NCBI GenBank assembly: GCA_023426545.1
Contig: JAFAAN010000084.1
Span: 1 to 64,000, forward strand
Reading direction: 5' to 3'
From: Pseudomonadota bacterium
GTDB lineage: Bacteria; Myxococcota; Myxococcia; Myxococcales; Myxococcaceae
Length of the DNA: 64,000 nt
Shown piece by piece: positions 1 through 7,890 of the stretch (the first letter of the stretch is position 1; every line of letters starts with the position of its first letter). Both the position numbers and the translations under genes were made by a program. The notes beneath the pieces were generated by a model that saw only the letters and a program-made list of their open reading frames with translations, had not been told where the DNA came from and ran no database searches.

Positions 1-1
1 C

Positions 2-511
2 CGGCGGGGCCGGCGCGCCAGGGACGCGCGCGCCCTGGGGGCGGTGATGGGCTGTGGCACGTCCACGGAGGGCGAGGCGGCGGGCGCCATCTCCGCCCGG
101 CTCGAGGCGGTGCTGGGGGCGCGGGCCGTGGTGCGGTGGCTGGTGCCTCCCGGCGCGGAGCAGGCGCCGAGCCCGGGCGGGCTCGCGGGCGAGGGCCTGG
201 CCCTGCGCGTCCCGGTGTGGCCCGCGCTGGCGCTGCTTCGCGGGGTGGACGTGCTCGTGGGGGCGGGCGGGTACAACACCGTGCAGGAGGCGCGGGCCAC
301 GGGGACGCCCCTCGTGGCGCTCGCGCGGTCCCGGCTCTACGACCGGCAGGCGCTGCGGCTGCGTCCCGAGGAGCTCGCAGGCTCCGTGGACGAACTGGTG
401 GCGCGGGCCTCGGCGCTCGTGCGCGGGGGGCCGGCGCGCGGGCCGGGGCACTACCTCAGCGGGACGGAGGACGCGGTGACGCTCATCGAGCGCACGGTCC
501 TCAGTGCTTGA
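2..511 (+). CDS. GT-B glycosyltransferase-like protein, C-terminal part (5' end outside window)
   Basis: The reading frame is open to the left edge, so only the last ~169 residues are present. The stretch VLVGAGGYNTVQEARATGTP resembles the nucleotide-sugar-binding C-terminal half of GT-B glycosyltransferases (MurG-like): a glycine-rich turn, then an E-A-x-x-x-G-x-P segment that holds the donor in that fold. The first internal ATG (position 44) is not a credible start because coding continues upstream. The 3' end overlaps the convergent gene at 501-884 by 11 bp. The substrate cannot be told from this fragment; a UDP-sugar donor is inferred only from the fold. Confidence 0.6.
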   Translation, partial: RRGRRARDARALGAVMGCGTSTEGEAAGAISARLEAVLGARAVVRWLVPPGAEQAPSPGGLAGEGLALRVPVWPALALLRGVDVLVGAGGYNTVQEARATGTPLVALARSRLYDRQALRLRPEELAGSVDELVARASALVRGGPARGPGHYLSGTEDAVTLIERTVLSA

Positions 512-884
512 GGTCCTTGTGGCCCGGCGCCGGGTCGATGCCGTGCGCCATGATGAAGTGGTAGAGCGCCTGCGGGTCCTCCTTGGGGCCGCCCATGAGC
601 TCGACCAGGAAGTGGCCCTCGGCGCCCGTGTCCGGGTCGGGGGCGACGTTCACTTCCGTCACCTCGCGGCCGGGGATGACCAGCTCGCCCACCAGCACCT
701 TGCCCTTGAGGACCTGGATGATGTGCTGGCGCTCCTCTTCCATCAGCGCCCAGTGGAAGTCATCGTGGTCGTACAGCATGGCGTCGACGGAGCCGCACCG
801 CAGGATGCAGTGCGTGTGCTCCTGGAGCCAGCGCCAGAAGGCATCGAATTTCAAGGTGCGTACCGGCTGGGGGATGATGTCCAT
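501..884 (-). CDS. conserved hypothetical protein, 127 aa
   Basis: I do not recognise a named family. The protein is acidic and soluble, without a signal peptide or membrane segment. The start is set at the ATG at 884 (MDIIPQPVRTLKF), which has a purine-rich GAGAGGG site just upstream; the longer frame to 944 adds low-complexity residues and lacks such a site. Trp/His-rich segments (FWRWLQEHTH, HDDFHWALMEEE) and several Gly-Asp turns suggest a compact globular fold. It converges on the glycosyltransferase-like gene with an 11-bp overlap and faces away from the sensor kinase at 1134. Confidence 0.7.
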   Translation of the reverse strand: MDIIPQPVRTLKFDAFWRWLQEHTHCILRCGSVDAMLYDHDDFHWALMEEERQHIIQVLKGKVLVGELVIPGREVTEVNVAPDPDTGAEGHFLVELMGGPKEDPQALYHFIMAHGIDPAPGHKDLKH

Positions 885-1133
885 GAAGCCCTCTCGCTCG
901 TCGGCCAGGGCGCTTGCCGACCACGTGTCGCCCTTCCCTAGCACGGCTGGCGCCAGCGGGGGCGGTCCCCTTTTCCTGGTGCCCCGGCGGGAGCCCGCCT
1001 GCTGTCCGGTCCGCGAATCCCGTGGGTGCCGGACGTGTTCCTCCTCTCAGAAATGAGGGCGGCGGTCCGTTCGCCCCGGAAAGCCGGTTGAGGCGCACGA
1101 TTGAGGGTTCCTTTTGGACACCGGAGCGGCTCC

Positions 1134-2594
1134 ATGAGCCTGCGGGCCTGGCTGGGCGCCACCATGGGCATCCTGGCGATGCTGACGTTGTCGGCCGCCG
1201 CCCTGCTGGTCACCCTGACGAACGTACTGGACCATTCCGCCGCGGCCCTGGGCACCGCCGTCGAGGGCATCCGGGTGTCGGAGGAGCTGGAGGTGGGGCT
1301 GCTGGCCCATGACCGGATGGTGCGCGAAGGCCCGGAGCGGGTCCCGCGCGGCCCGGGAGGACTCTCCCGGTTCGAGCTCGAGGGCTCGCTGTACCGGCAG
1401 ATTGGGGTGCTGCGGCGCATCGCCTCCACGGACCTGGAGCGCGAGCGGTTGGACGAGGTCCGCGAGGACGTGGATGTCTATTTCTCCGCGCAGCGCGACC
1501 CGGTGCGGGCGGAGAGGGAGGCGGGGCCCGCGCTGGACGCCGCGCTGAACGGGCTGGAGCAGGTCATCGCCACCAACGTCGAGGGCGCGCGCGTGGCCCG
1601 GCTCCAGGCGGAGCGGTGGAACACCCTGGCGGACTCCGTGGGGATGGTGCTCTGCGGCCTGCTGCTCGTGGGCGTGCTCATCGTGAGCGTGCTGCTGCGG
1701 CGCGTGGCCCTCCAGCCGCTGCGCGACATCAGCCAGTCCATGCGCCGCTTCGGCGCGGGCAGCAAGCGCACCCGCGCGCCCGAGGCGGGCCCCACCGAGC
1801 TGCGCGACATGGCCCGCACCTTCAACGAGATGGCCAACAGTCTGGCGCACCAGCAGGAGCAGCAGCTCGCCTTCCTCGCGGGCGTGGCCCACGAGCTGCG
1901 CAACCCGCTGTCCGCCCTCAAGCTGTCCACGGCCCTGTCGGACCGGAGCCGCGCGCGGCTCACCCCCGAGCGGATGGACCGCACGCTGGCCCTGGTGGGC
2001 CGTCAGGTGGAGCGGCTGGACCGCATGGTGGGGGACCTGCTCGACGCCACCCGCATCGAGGCGGGGCGGCTGGAGCTGCGGCCGGAGGTGCGCGACGCGT
2101 GCGAGCTGGCCCGCGAGGTGGCGGAGCTCTACCTCTCCGGCGACACCGGCCACGTCCTCCAGCTCAGCGTGCCGGACGCGCCGGTGCTGGTGCGGGCCGA
2201 CCCGGCCCGGCTGGAGCAGGTGCTGCACAACCTCATCAGCAACGCGCTCAAGTACTCGCCGGCGGGCAGCCGCGTGGAGGTGGCCGTCCGCCGCGAGCAG
2301 GGCGACGCTGTCCTCTGTGTGACGGACCAGGGCATTGGCATCTCCGATGAGGAGAAGCGGCTGCTCTTCGCGCCCTTCCAGCGCACGGGCAACGCCCGCC
2401 AGCGCGCGCCGGGCGTGGGGCTGGGCCTGTCGGTGGCACGGCGCATCGTCGAGGCCCACGGCGGGAGCATCGACGTGGTGAGCCAGCCGGGCCATGGCTC
2501 CGTCTTCTGCGTGCGGCTGGCCCTGGCCTCCGAGGTGCCCCTGCTGGAAGAGGAGGGCGGCGGGGTGACGTCGTCCCAGGACACCTTGCACTGA
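1134..2594 (+). CDS. membrane sensor histidine kinase (HAMP-HisKA-HATPase), 486 aa
   Basis: An N-terminal membrane helix (about residues 4-28), a ~140-residue extracytoplasmic sensor region with charged helices, a second helix (about 170-190), a HAMP linker, a HisKA domain with H-box VAHELRNPLSAL (phospho-acceptor His253) and a HATPase_c domain with N-box NLISNALKYSP, G1 box DQGIGIS and G2 box GVGLGLS. All kinase motifs are intact. The ATG at 1134 is preferred over the upstream TTG (1101): GGAG precedes it and the membrane helix follows directly. No response regulator is adjacent, so this is an orphan kinase in the layout. The sensed signal is unknown. Confidence 0.9.
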   Translation: MSLRAWLGATMGILAMLTLSAAALLVTLTNVLDHSAAALGTAVEGIRVSEELEVGLLAHDRMVREGPERVPRGPGGLSRFELEGSLYRQIGVLRRIASTDLERERLDEVREDVDVYFSAQRDPVRAEREAGPALDAALNGLEQVIATNVEGARVARLQAERWNTLADSVGMVLCGLLLVGVLIVSVLLRRVALQPLRDISQSMRRFGAGSKRTRAPEAGPTELRDMARTFNEMANSLAHQQEQQLAFLAGVAHELRNPLSALKLSTALSDRSRARLTPERMDRTLALVGRQVERLDRMVGDLLDATRIEAGRLELRPEVRDACELAREVAELYLSGDTGHVLQLSVPDAPVLVRADPARLEQVLHNLISNALKYSPAGSRVEVAVRREQGDAVLCVTDQGIGISDEEKRLLFAPFQRTGNARQRAPGVGLGLSVARRIVEAHGGSIDVVSQPGHGSVFCVRLALASEVPLLEEEGGGVTSSQDTLH

Positions 2595-2703
2595 GGGCTG
2601 GGGCGAAGCGTCGCATGCCGCGCGCCCGCGCGCAGAGGGCGGGTGCGTTCGGACACGGCCCGACGTACCTTCGGGGCCCAACCCTCAGGAGTCGCCTGCC
2701 CTT

Positions 2704-3306
2704 ATGAAGACCCTGCGTCGAGTCGCGCCGCTTGCCGCCCTCTTGTCCCTGGGAGGGCTGGGGGCGTGTGCCTCCCGCCAGCAGGCGCCGGCCGCCGCGA
2801 AGCCCGAAGCCCCCCAGCCCGCCGCGGCCGTCGTCCAGTCCACGGAGGGCGGCTTCTCCGTCGCGATTCCGGGGCCGGTGAGCGAGGAGCGCCGTTCGCA
2901 GGAGACCGATGTCGGCGCGGTGACACTCCACACCTTCATCTCCGTGCGTCCGGACGTGGACACCGCGTATTACGTCTCCTACACGGACTTCCCTCCCGCC
3001 GCGGTGTCCCAGGCGGACCCGCGTGACGTGGTGGCCCGGGCCAGCCTTGGCGCGCTGGAGGCGCTGGGGGCCACCGGGCTGTCCTCGCGCCCGCTGACGC
3101 TGAATGGCTTCCCGGGCTGGGAGGTGGAGGGCGTGTCCGGCCCGCGACACCTGCGCGGGCGCTTCCTGCTGGTGGGGCCCCGGCTCTATCAGCAGTTGCT
3201 GCTGCACCCGGAGGGCCAGCCGCCGCGGGACGCGGACCACTTCTTCGAGTCCTTCCAGCTGGACCCGCAGGTGGCCGCGATGCTGACGGGCGAGCCGCGC
3301 TCCTGA
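2704..3306 (+). CDS. putative lipoprotein of unknown function, 200 aa
   Basis: Starts with a basic-hydrophobic signal peptide ending in a lipobox (LGGLGAC, Cys at about residue 22), so it should be lipidated and exported by the Lol or a similar route. An Ala/Pro-rich spacer follows, then a ~150-residue domain beginning EGGFSVAIPGPVSEERRS, the pattern seen in small secreted myxobacterial domains of unknown role. No catalytic motif stands out. It is 109 bp downstream of the sensor kinase on the same strand and may be co-transcribed with it, but no function can be assigned. Confidence 0.75.
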   Translation: MKTLRRVAPLAALLSLGGLGACASRQQAPAAAKPEAPQPAAAVVQSTEGGFSVAIPGPVSEERRSQETDVGAVTLHTFISVRPDVDTAYYVSYTDFPPAAVSQADPRDVVARASLGALEALGATGLSSRPLTLNGFPGWEVEGVSGPRHLRGRFLLVGPRLYQQLLLHPEGQPPRDADHFFESFQLDPQVAAMLTGEPRS

Positions 3307-3374
3307 GCCGCCGGTGGGGCTGGGGCCCGTGCGGGCAAGCGCGGCGTGGCTGCGCGTCTGGCCATGGGTGTGCT

Positions 3375-4097
3375 TTGTTGCCGGGCGTGTTCAGCGAAAC
3401 CACGCAACCGTTGTCCGCGTCACGCGAGGCCGCCCCTCCTGGCGCCGAGGCGCTCGCCGCCCGGACCATCTCCGGGCTTCATCTGACCGCGGTCGACGTC
3501 CTGGGCCGCCACCTGCCGGGGCCCGTCCGCATCGCGGACCTGGGCGCGGGGACGGGGGCCTGGGCCGCGCGGCTCGCCGCGCTGGGGCACCAGGTGACCG
3601 CGGTGGAGCGGGACGGGGCCGCGTATGGCTTCGATGGCGCGCCGCTCATCGTCGCCGACCTGAACGAGCCCTTCGCCGCGAAGCTCCCGGGCACCTTCGA
3701 CGCGCTCACCGCCATCGAAGTCATCGAGCACCTGGAGAACCCGCGGGCCTTCCTCCGCGAGTGTCACAAGCTGCTCGTCCCCGGCGCGCTGCTGGTGGTG
3801 ACGACGCCCAACATCGAGAACGTGGCCGCGCGCCTCCAGTTCCTCGCCACGGGCAGCCTGCGGATGTTCGGGAGGGACGTCCGCTACAACGACCCGACCC
3901 ACATCACGCCCATCCACTCGTTCATGTTCGAGCGGATGCTGAAGGACACGGGCTTCCGGTTGGTGGAGCACACCTTCAACCGGGGCGAGCCCACGGTGAC
4001 GAAGTGGGCCAACCGCGTCGTCACCCGGCTGCTCTCTCCGCTGCTGCGCGGGCTCAAGGGCGGGGACTGCCACGTCTTCGTCCTGCGGCGCGACTGA
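3375..4097 (+). CDS. class I SAM-dependent methyltransferase, about 240 aa
   Basis: The Rossmann methyltransferase fold is clear: motif I DLGAGTGAWAARLAALGH binds S-adenosylmethionine, an acidic residue ends beta-2 (AVERDGA), and FDALTAIEVIEHLENP is the motif IV region of UbiG/MetW-like enzymes. VPGALLVVTTPNIENV matches the post-motif III strand. The C-terminal part (THITPIHSFMFERML) is probably the acceptor pocket. The start is uncertain: TTG at 3375, or GTG at 3387, which would give a 236-residue protein. The acceptor is unknown. It ends at a bidirectional terminator-like hairpin shared with the convergent PEGA-like gene. Confidence 0.85.
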   Translation: MLPGVFSETTQPLSASREAAPPGAEALAARTISGLHLTAVDVLGRHLPGPVRIADLGAGTGAWAARLAALGHQVTAVERDGAAYGFDGAPLIVADLNEPFAAKLPGTFDALTAIEVIEHLENPRAFLRECHKLLVPGALLVVTTPNIENVAARLQFLATGSLRMFGRDVRYNDPTHITPIHSFMFERMLKDTGFRLVEHTFNRGEPTVTKWANRVVTRLLSPLLRGLKGGDCHVFVLRRD

Positions 4098-4100
4098 CGC

Positions 4101-4124
4101 GCGGCGCTCACGGCTTCGCGCCGC
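4101..4124. terminator. bidirectional terminator-like hairpin
   Basis: GCGGCGC (4101-4107) and GCGCCGC (4118-4124) are perfect 7-bp inverted arms around a 10-nt loop, between the convergent ends of the methyltransferase gene (stop at 4097) and the PEGA-like gene (stop at 4108-4110). No long T-run is present on either side, so termination strength is uncertain. Confidence 0.45.
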
Positions 4125-4782
4125 CCTTCCCCTTGCGCAGCCGCCCGAAGAGCTGGGTCAGGGAGTCCTGACGGCAGGTGAGGGTGTGTTCGAGGGAGGC
4201 GAAGCCGCGGCGCATGAGCTTCACCGTCACGGGCGCGCCCGCCGCGCAGTCCAGCGTCACCGACAGCGGCGTGGCGCCCTCGGCCCGGCCATTCACAGAC
4301 ACATTGGCGCCCGGTGGGGCGGAGTCCACCATGAGTACGCTGGCGCCCTCGATGAACGCGTGTTGCTCACGCAGCTCTCCCTCCCGGACCTCGGAGGGCG
4401 GGTCGAACCGCGGCGCGAGCGTCGTCTCGGGGCGGGAGGCGGCCACCTCTTCCGGCGTGAGGGGCGGCTGGCCCAGGTGCTGGAGCGCGGGCTGCGCGAA
4501 GAGGCCCGCCGCCAGCAGGCCCGCGGCCGCGCCGCAGAGCCGGAGCCCCGCGGCCAGCGCGCTGGGCGGCGGAGGTGGGGGCGGCGTCGGGAGGTTCCTT
4601 CGCCGCGTGGCCACGTCACCGGCCGCGTGGTGTGGCGGGGCCGCGGACGCGTCGGACTGGAGGTGCTGCGCCTGGAGGTGGGCCAGCTCCTCGGTGCGTC
4701 CCATCAGCGATTGGGACCAGGCATCGGGCTCGGCGGAGTCTTCCGCCGCTCGGCCACTGCGGGGGATGGGTGGGGTGCTCAC
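4108..4782 (-). CDS. PEGA-domain-like membrane-anchored protein, 224 aa
   Basis: Cytoplasmic N-terminus of ~75 residues with a polyproline run (LPTPPPPPPP), one membrane helix (about 78-98, rich in Leu/Ala/Gly), then an extracytoplasmic part ending in a PEGA-like beta domain (SAPPGANVSVNGRAEGATPL, about 150-205). PEGA domains are small beta folds attached to surface or kinase proteins, probably in binding. It lies 24 bp downstream of the GspE/PilB-like ATPase gene on the same strand, so both are likely one operon and may act together at the inner membrane. The C-terminal tail is Lys/Gly-rich. No enzymatic motif is visible. Confidence 0.75.
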   Translation of the reverse strand: MSTPPIPRSGRAAEDSAEPDAWSQSLMGRTEELAHLQAQHLQSDASAAPPHHAAGDVATRRRNLPTPPPPPPPSALAAGLRLCGAAAGLLAAGLFAQPALQHLGQPPLTPEEVAASRPETTLAPRFDPPSEVREGELREQHAFIEGASVLMVDSAPPGANVSVNGRAEGATPLSVTLDCAAGAPVTVKLMRRGFASLEHTLTCRQDSLTQLFGRLRKGKGGAKP

Positions 4783-4806
4783 GGAGAGGGCTCCCTCGGA
4801 CGGGGT

Positions 4807-6339
4807 TCAGCCGACGACGCGGAAGACTTCGCGCAGGGACGTGTCGCCAGCGCGCGCGCGCTCGACGCCCGCGGCCAGCAGCGGGACCATCCCCTCCTGG
4901 ACGGCGAGCTCCTGGATGCGGGAGCTGGGCACCTTGGCGTTGATGGCGTCGCGGACGCTCTGGGAGATGACGAGCATCTCGTAGATGGCGGTGCGGCCCA
5001 GGTAGCCGCTGCCCTCGCAGTGCTCGCAGCCCACGGGCCCGAAGAAGTTTCCTCGGGGAATCCCCGCGGCGTCCAGGCGGATGGCCTCCTCGGGCGTCAG
5101 CGGCAGGGCGGTGCGGCAGTGGGGGCAGAGGCTGCGCACGAGGCGCTGGGACAGGGTGGCGGCCGTCGCGGAGGCGAGCAGGAAGGGCTCCACCCCCATG
5201 TCGATGAGGCGGTTGAACGCGCCCGCGGCGGAGTTCGCGTGGATGGTGCTGAGCAGCAGGTGGCCGCTGAGGCCCGCCTGGATGGCCGTGCGGGCCGTCT
5301 CCGAGTCGCGAATCTCGCCCACCATGATGACGTTGGGGTCCTGCCGGAGCACGGCGCGCAGGCCCTGCGCGAAGTTGAAGCCCTGCGCGGCGTTGACCTG
5401 GGTCTGGGCGAAGAGGGGGACGTCGAACTCGATGGGGTCTTCGATGGTGGCGATGCGCGTGAGCTCGCCACGGGACTGCTGGATGTGGCCCAGCGAGGCG
5501 TACAGGGACGTCGTCTTGCCGCTGCCGGTGGCGCCCGCCACCAGGATGAGCCCCTGGGGGAGCGCGAGCAGCTCCTGGTACTTCGCGAGCAACGCCTCGG
5601 GGAAGCCGAGCGCAGAGAGCTGGGGCAGCCGCACGCCGGTGCGGGCGATGCGCAGCGCCACCGCCGCGCCGTGGTTGGTGGGGAGGATGGAGACGCGGAT
5701 GTCCGCGGGCCCGTCGTCCGTGGACACGGGGAAGTGTCCGTCCTGGGGTTTGTCGAGGTCGTAGAGCGGCAGCCTGGCCAGAACCTTGATGCGGTTGATG
5801 AGCCGCGTGTGGTGCTCGCGCGGGAAGACGAGGACTTCTTCCAGCACGCCGTGCAGGCGGAACGCGATGCGCGTCCCGGCTTCCAGCGGATGGATGTGGA
5901 CGTCGCTGGCGCCCAGGCGCATGGCGCCGTCCATCAACTGACTCACGAAGGCGATGATGTCCGGCTCGGGCTTCGCCGCGATACGACGCAGCCGCTGCCC
6001 CAGCGCAGCGAGCAGCGTCCTGACAGCGGTTGCCGTGTCGGGTGTGAGCACTTCGAGCGGGGACACGCTGGGGCCCGGGGGCAGGGGCTCCGGCTTGGGC
6101 TCGCGGTGCCGGGTGCGGCGCGCCACCACGCCGGAGGCGTAGCTCAGCCCGAGCGCGAGGGCCACGCTGCCGGCGAGGTGGGGCGACATCACGCCCTGGA
6201 GGTACCGGCCTCCTTCCTGGAGTGCCGGGCCCAGGCCGAGCGAGGAATGTCTGTAGAGCCACACACCGGCGCCGCCCACCACGGCGAGGCCCGCCAGGCT
6301 CCACAGCAAGTGGGCGAGTCGATTCAGCAGCGGTGTCAT
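4807..6339 (-). CDS. GspE/PilB-family secretion or pilus assembly ATPase with N-terminal membrane helices, 510 aa
   Basis: Walker A GATGSGKT (Lys275), Asp box (ATIEDPIEF), Walker B (VGEIRDSETA), His box (STIHAN) and the tetra-cysteine zinc site (LCPHCR and CEHCEG) are all present, as in type II secretion and type IV pilus extension ATPases. The start is the ATG at 6339; a longer frame runs on to 7194 but is antisense to the divergent SGNH gene. Unusually, the N-terminus carries two hydrophobic helices (about 8-28 and 48-68) instead of a soluble N1E/MshEN domain, so the motor may be tethered to the membrane. No pilin, GspF/PilC or secretin gene is nearby; the PEGA-like gene is the only apparent partner. 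Confidence 0.9.
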   Translation of the reverse strand: MTPLLNRLAHLLWSLAGLAVVGGAGVWLYRHSSLGLGPALQEGGRYLQGVMSPHLAGSVALALGLSYASGVVARRTRHREPKPEPLPPGPSVSPLEVLTPDTATAVRTLLAALGQRLRRIAAKPEPDIIAFVSQLMDGAMRLGASDVHIHPLEAGTRIAFRLHGVLEEVLVFPREHHTRLINRIKVLARLPLYDLDKPQDGHFPVSTDDGPADIRVSILPTNHGAAVALRIARTGVRLPQLSALGFPEALLAKYQELLALPQGLILVAGATGSGKTTSLYASLGHIQQSRGELTRIATIEDPIEFDVPLFAQTQVNAAQGFNFAQGLRAVLRQDPNVIMVGEIRDSETARTAIQAGLSGHLLLSTIHANSAAGAFNRLIDMGVEPFLLASATAATLSQRLVRSLCPHCRTALPLTPEEAIRLDAAGIPRGNFFGPVGCEHCEGSGYLGRTAIYEMLVISQSVRDAINAKVPSSRIQELAVQEGMVPLLAAGVERARAGDTSLREVFRVVG

Positions 6340-6459
6340 GAAGGGCCGGACGCTACCACCCGGGGTGCGGCGCCTCCAAAGCCGCGCGGGGTTGGCCCGG
6401 GACCGCCTCGGCGCTGGGAACATGCAGACCCAGGGGCTTTCGTCTACGCTGACGCCCAC
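6340..6459. promoter_or_regulatory. divergent intergenic region between ATPase and SGNH hydrolase genes
   Basis: The 120-bp gap separates the start codons of the leftward ATPase operon (6339) and the rightward SGNH/LACTB pair (6460), so promoters for both must lie here or inside the coding ends. I see no convincing -35/-10 or sigma-54 sequence. Confidence 0.4.
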
Positions 6460-7890
6460 ATGACGCATCTGGAAGTCGGGCGGGGCGGCCGGCGGACCTG
6501 GTTCCCGGTCCTGCTCGGTGGCCTGCTGACCGCCTGTGACATCGGGTCCTCGCCGCGAGCCGTCACACCGCCCGCGCCTCCCCCCGCGCGAGCGTCCCCA
6601 CCCCCCGAGCCGGTGCCCGTGTTCCGCCGGGTGATGCCGGCCCTGTCCGAGCGGACCGAGGCGATGCGGGCCCAGGCCCGGAAGCTGGGAGCCCCGGGCG
6701 CCCAGGTGGAGGACCCCTGCGTGGCGCCGTCGGACAAGGGCTGCGCGCGCACGGCGCTGGCGCCCTTCTTCGCGTCGCTGGATGCGCTGGCCTCGGGCAC
6801 CGCGTCCGCGCCGGTCGTCATCGAGGCGTTCGGCAACTCGTTGATTGCGGGTGACCGCATCGTGGATGTCCTGCGCGACGACCTGTCCGAAGCCTTCGGC
6901 AGCGCGGGGCGCGGTGTGTTGCTGGTGGACCGCATGGCGCCCTACGGCGGGCGTGGCCGGACGAGCGCGAGCGGCAGCGGGTGGGAGCCGCGCACGCTGG
7001 GCGAGCTGCACGCGCCGCCGTTGCCGTTCGGCATCACCGGCGTGTACCACGTGGCCACCGAGGCGAAGGCCCGCGGCCGCTTCAAGCTGGAGGGCGAGGC
7101 GCGCGGCACGCTGTGGTGGCTGGACGTGCCCAAGGCCGGAGCGCTCACGGTGATGAGCGAGGGCAAGGTGCTCGCCAAGACAGAGCCCGCCCATGACGGC
7201 GCGTCACGCGCCACGCGCTTCGAGCTGCCCGAGGGGGCCCGGACGCTGGACGTGGTGGCCGAGGGCGCGGGCGCGGTGGTGCAGGGCGTGGTGTTGCAGC
7301 ACGCGCGGCCCGGCATCGTCCTGGACACGCTGGGTGTGCCGTCCTCGGATGCCTCGCTGTACGCGCGCCTCGATGGCGCCACGCTCGCCTCCCAGCTCAC
7401 CGAGCGCGCGCCCCGGTTGATGCTCTTCTTCCTCGGGGGCAACGAGTCCAAGCGCATCGAGTGGAAGCGCCTGGACATGGACACCCTGCGCGCGGACCTG
7501 CGGGCGCTGCTGCGCCGCATGCGGGAGGCCGCGCCCGGGAGCGCCTGCCTGCTGGTGGGGCCCATGGACGCGGTGCGGGGGCCCGGCGCGAAGGAAAAGG
7601 CGCTGACGCAGCGCTCGTCGCTGGAGGCCGTCAACGCCGCCGAGCGGGAGGTCGCGCTCGCCGAGGGGTGTGCCTTCTTCGACTTCTACGCCGCGATGGG
7701 CGGACAGGGGGCGCTCGCGCGCTTCCATGAGGCGGGCTTCATGCATGACGACCTGGTGCACCCGCGAGGCGCGGGCCTGGACGTGCTGGGACACCTGGTC
7801 TCCGACGCGCTGCTGCGCGCCTATGTGGAGACGCCGCCCCCCGCGCAGGGGGCCGCGGCCGCCCAGCCCAGCGCGGAGGTGACACAGTGA
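6460..7890 (+). CDS. SGNH/GDSL-family hydrolase lipoprotein, 476 aa
   Basis: A signal peptide with lipobox LLTAC predicts a lipoprotein, followed by a Pro-rich linker. The SGNH core has block I as IEAFGNSL (nucleophile Ser127), a Gly/Asn block III (FFLGGNESKR) and block V HDDLVHPRG (Asp431, His434), completing the Ser-His-Asp set. Members of this superfamily are esterases acting on acyl or acetyl groups; a cell-wall or polysaccharide O-acetyl substrate is possible but not shown. A beta-sandwich-like insert (about 200-290) separates block I from block III. The stop overlaps the next gene's GTG start by 4 bp, so translational coupling with the LACTB-like hydrolase is likely. Confidence 0.85.
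   Translation: MTHLEVGRGGRRTWFPVLLGGLLTACDIGSSPRAVTPPAPPPARASPPPEPVPVFRRVMPALSERTEAMRAQARKLGAPGAQVEDPCVAPSDKGCARTALAPFFASLDALASGTASAPVVIEAFGNSLIAGDRIVDVLRDDLSEAFGSAGRGVLLVDRMAPYGGRGRTSASGSGWEPRTLGELHAPPLPFGITGVYHVATEAKARGRFKLEGEARGTLWWLDVPKAGALTVMSEGKVLAKTEPAHDGASRATRFELPEGARTLDVVAEGAGAVVQGVVLQHARPGIVLDTLGVPSSDASLYARLDGATLASQLTERAPRLMLFFLGGNESKRIEWKRLDMDTLRADLRALLRRMREAAPGSACLLVGPMDAVRGPGAKEKALTQRSSLEAVNAAEREVALAEGCAFFDFYAAMGGQGALARFHEAGFMHDDLVHPRGAGLDVLGHLVSDALLRAYVETPPPAQGAAAAQPSAEVTQ

Noticed and set aside
1047..2681. 544-residue minus-strand ORF across the sensor kinase gene
   Set aside because: High GC leaves long antisense frames open. The translation is His/Arg/Gly-rich without domains, while the plus strand encodes an intact kinase.
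4186..6459. Long plus-strand extension in front of the SGNH hydrolase gene
   Set aside because: It is antisense to the PEGA-like and ATPase genes and has no domain; the signal peptide and lipobox begin at 6460.
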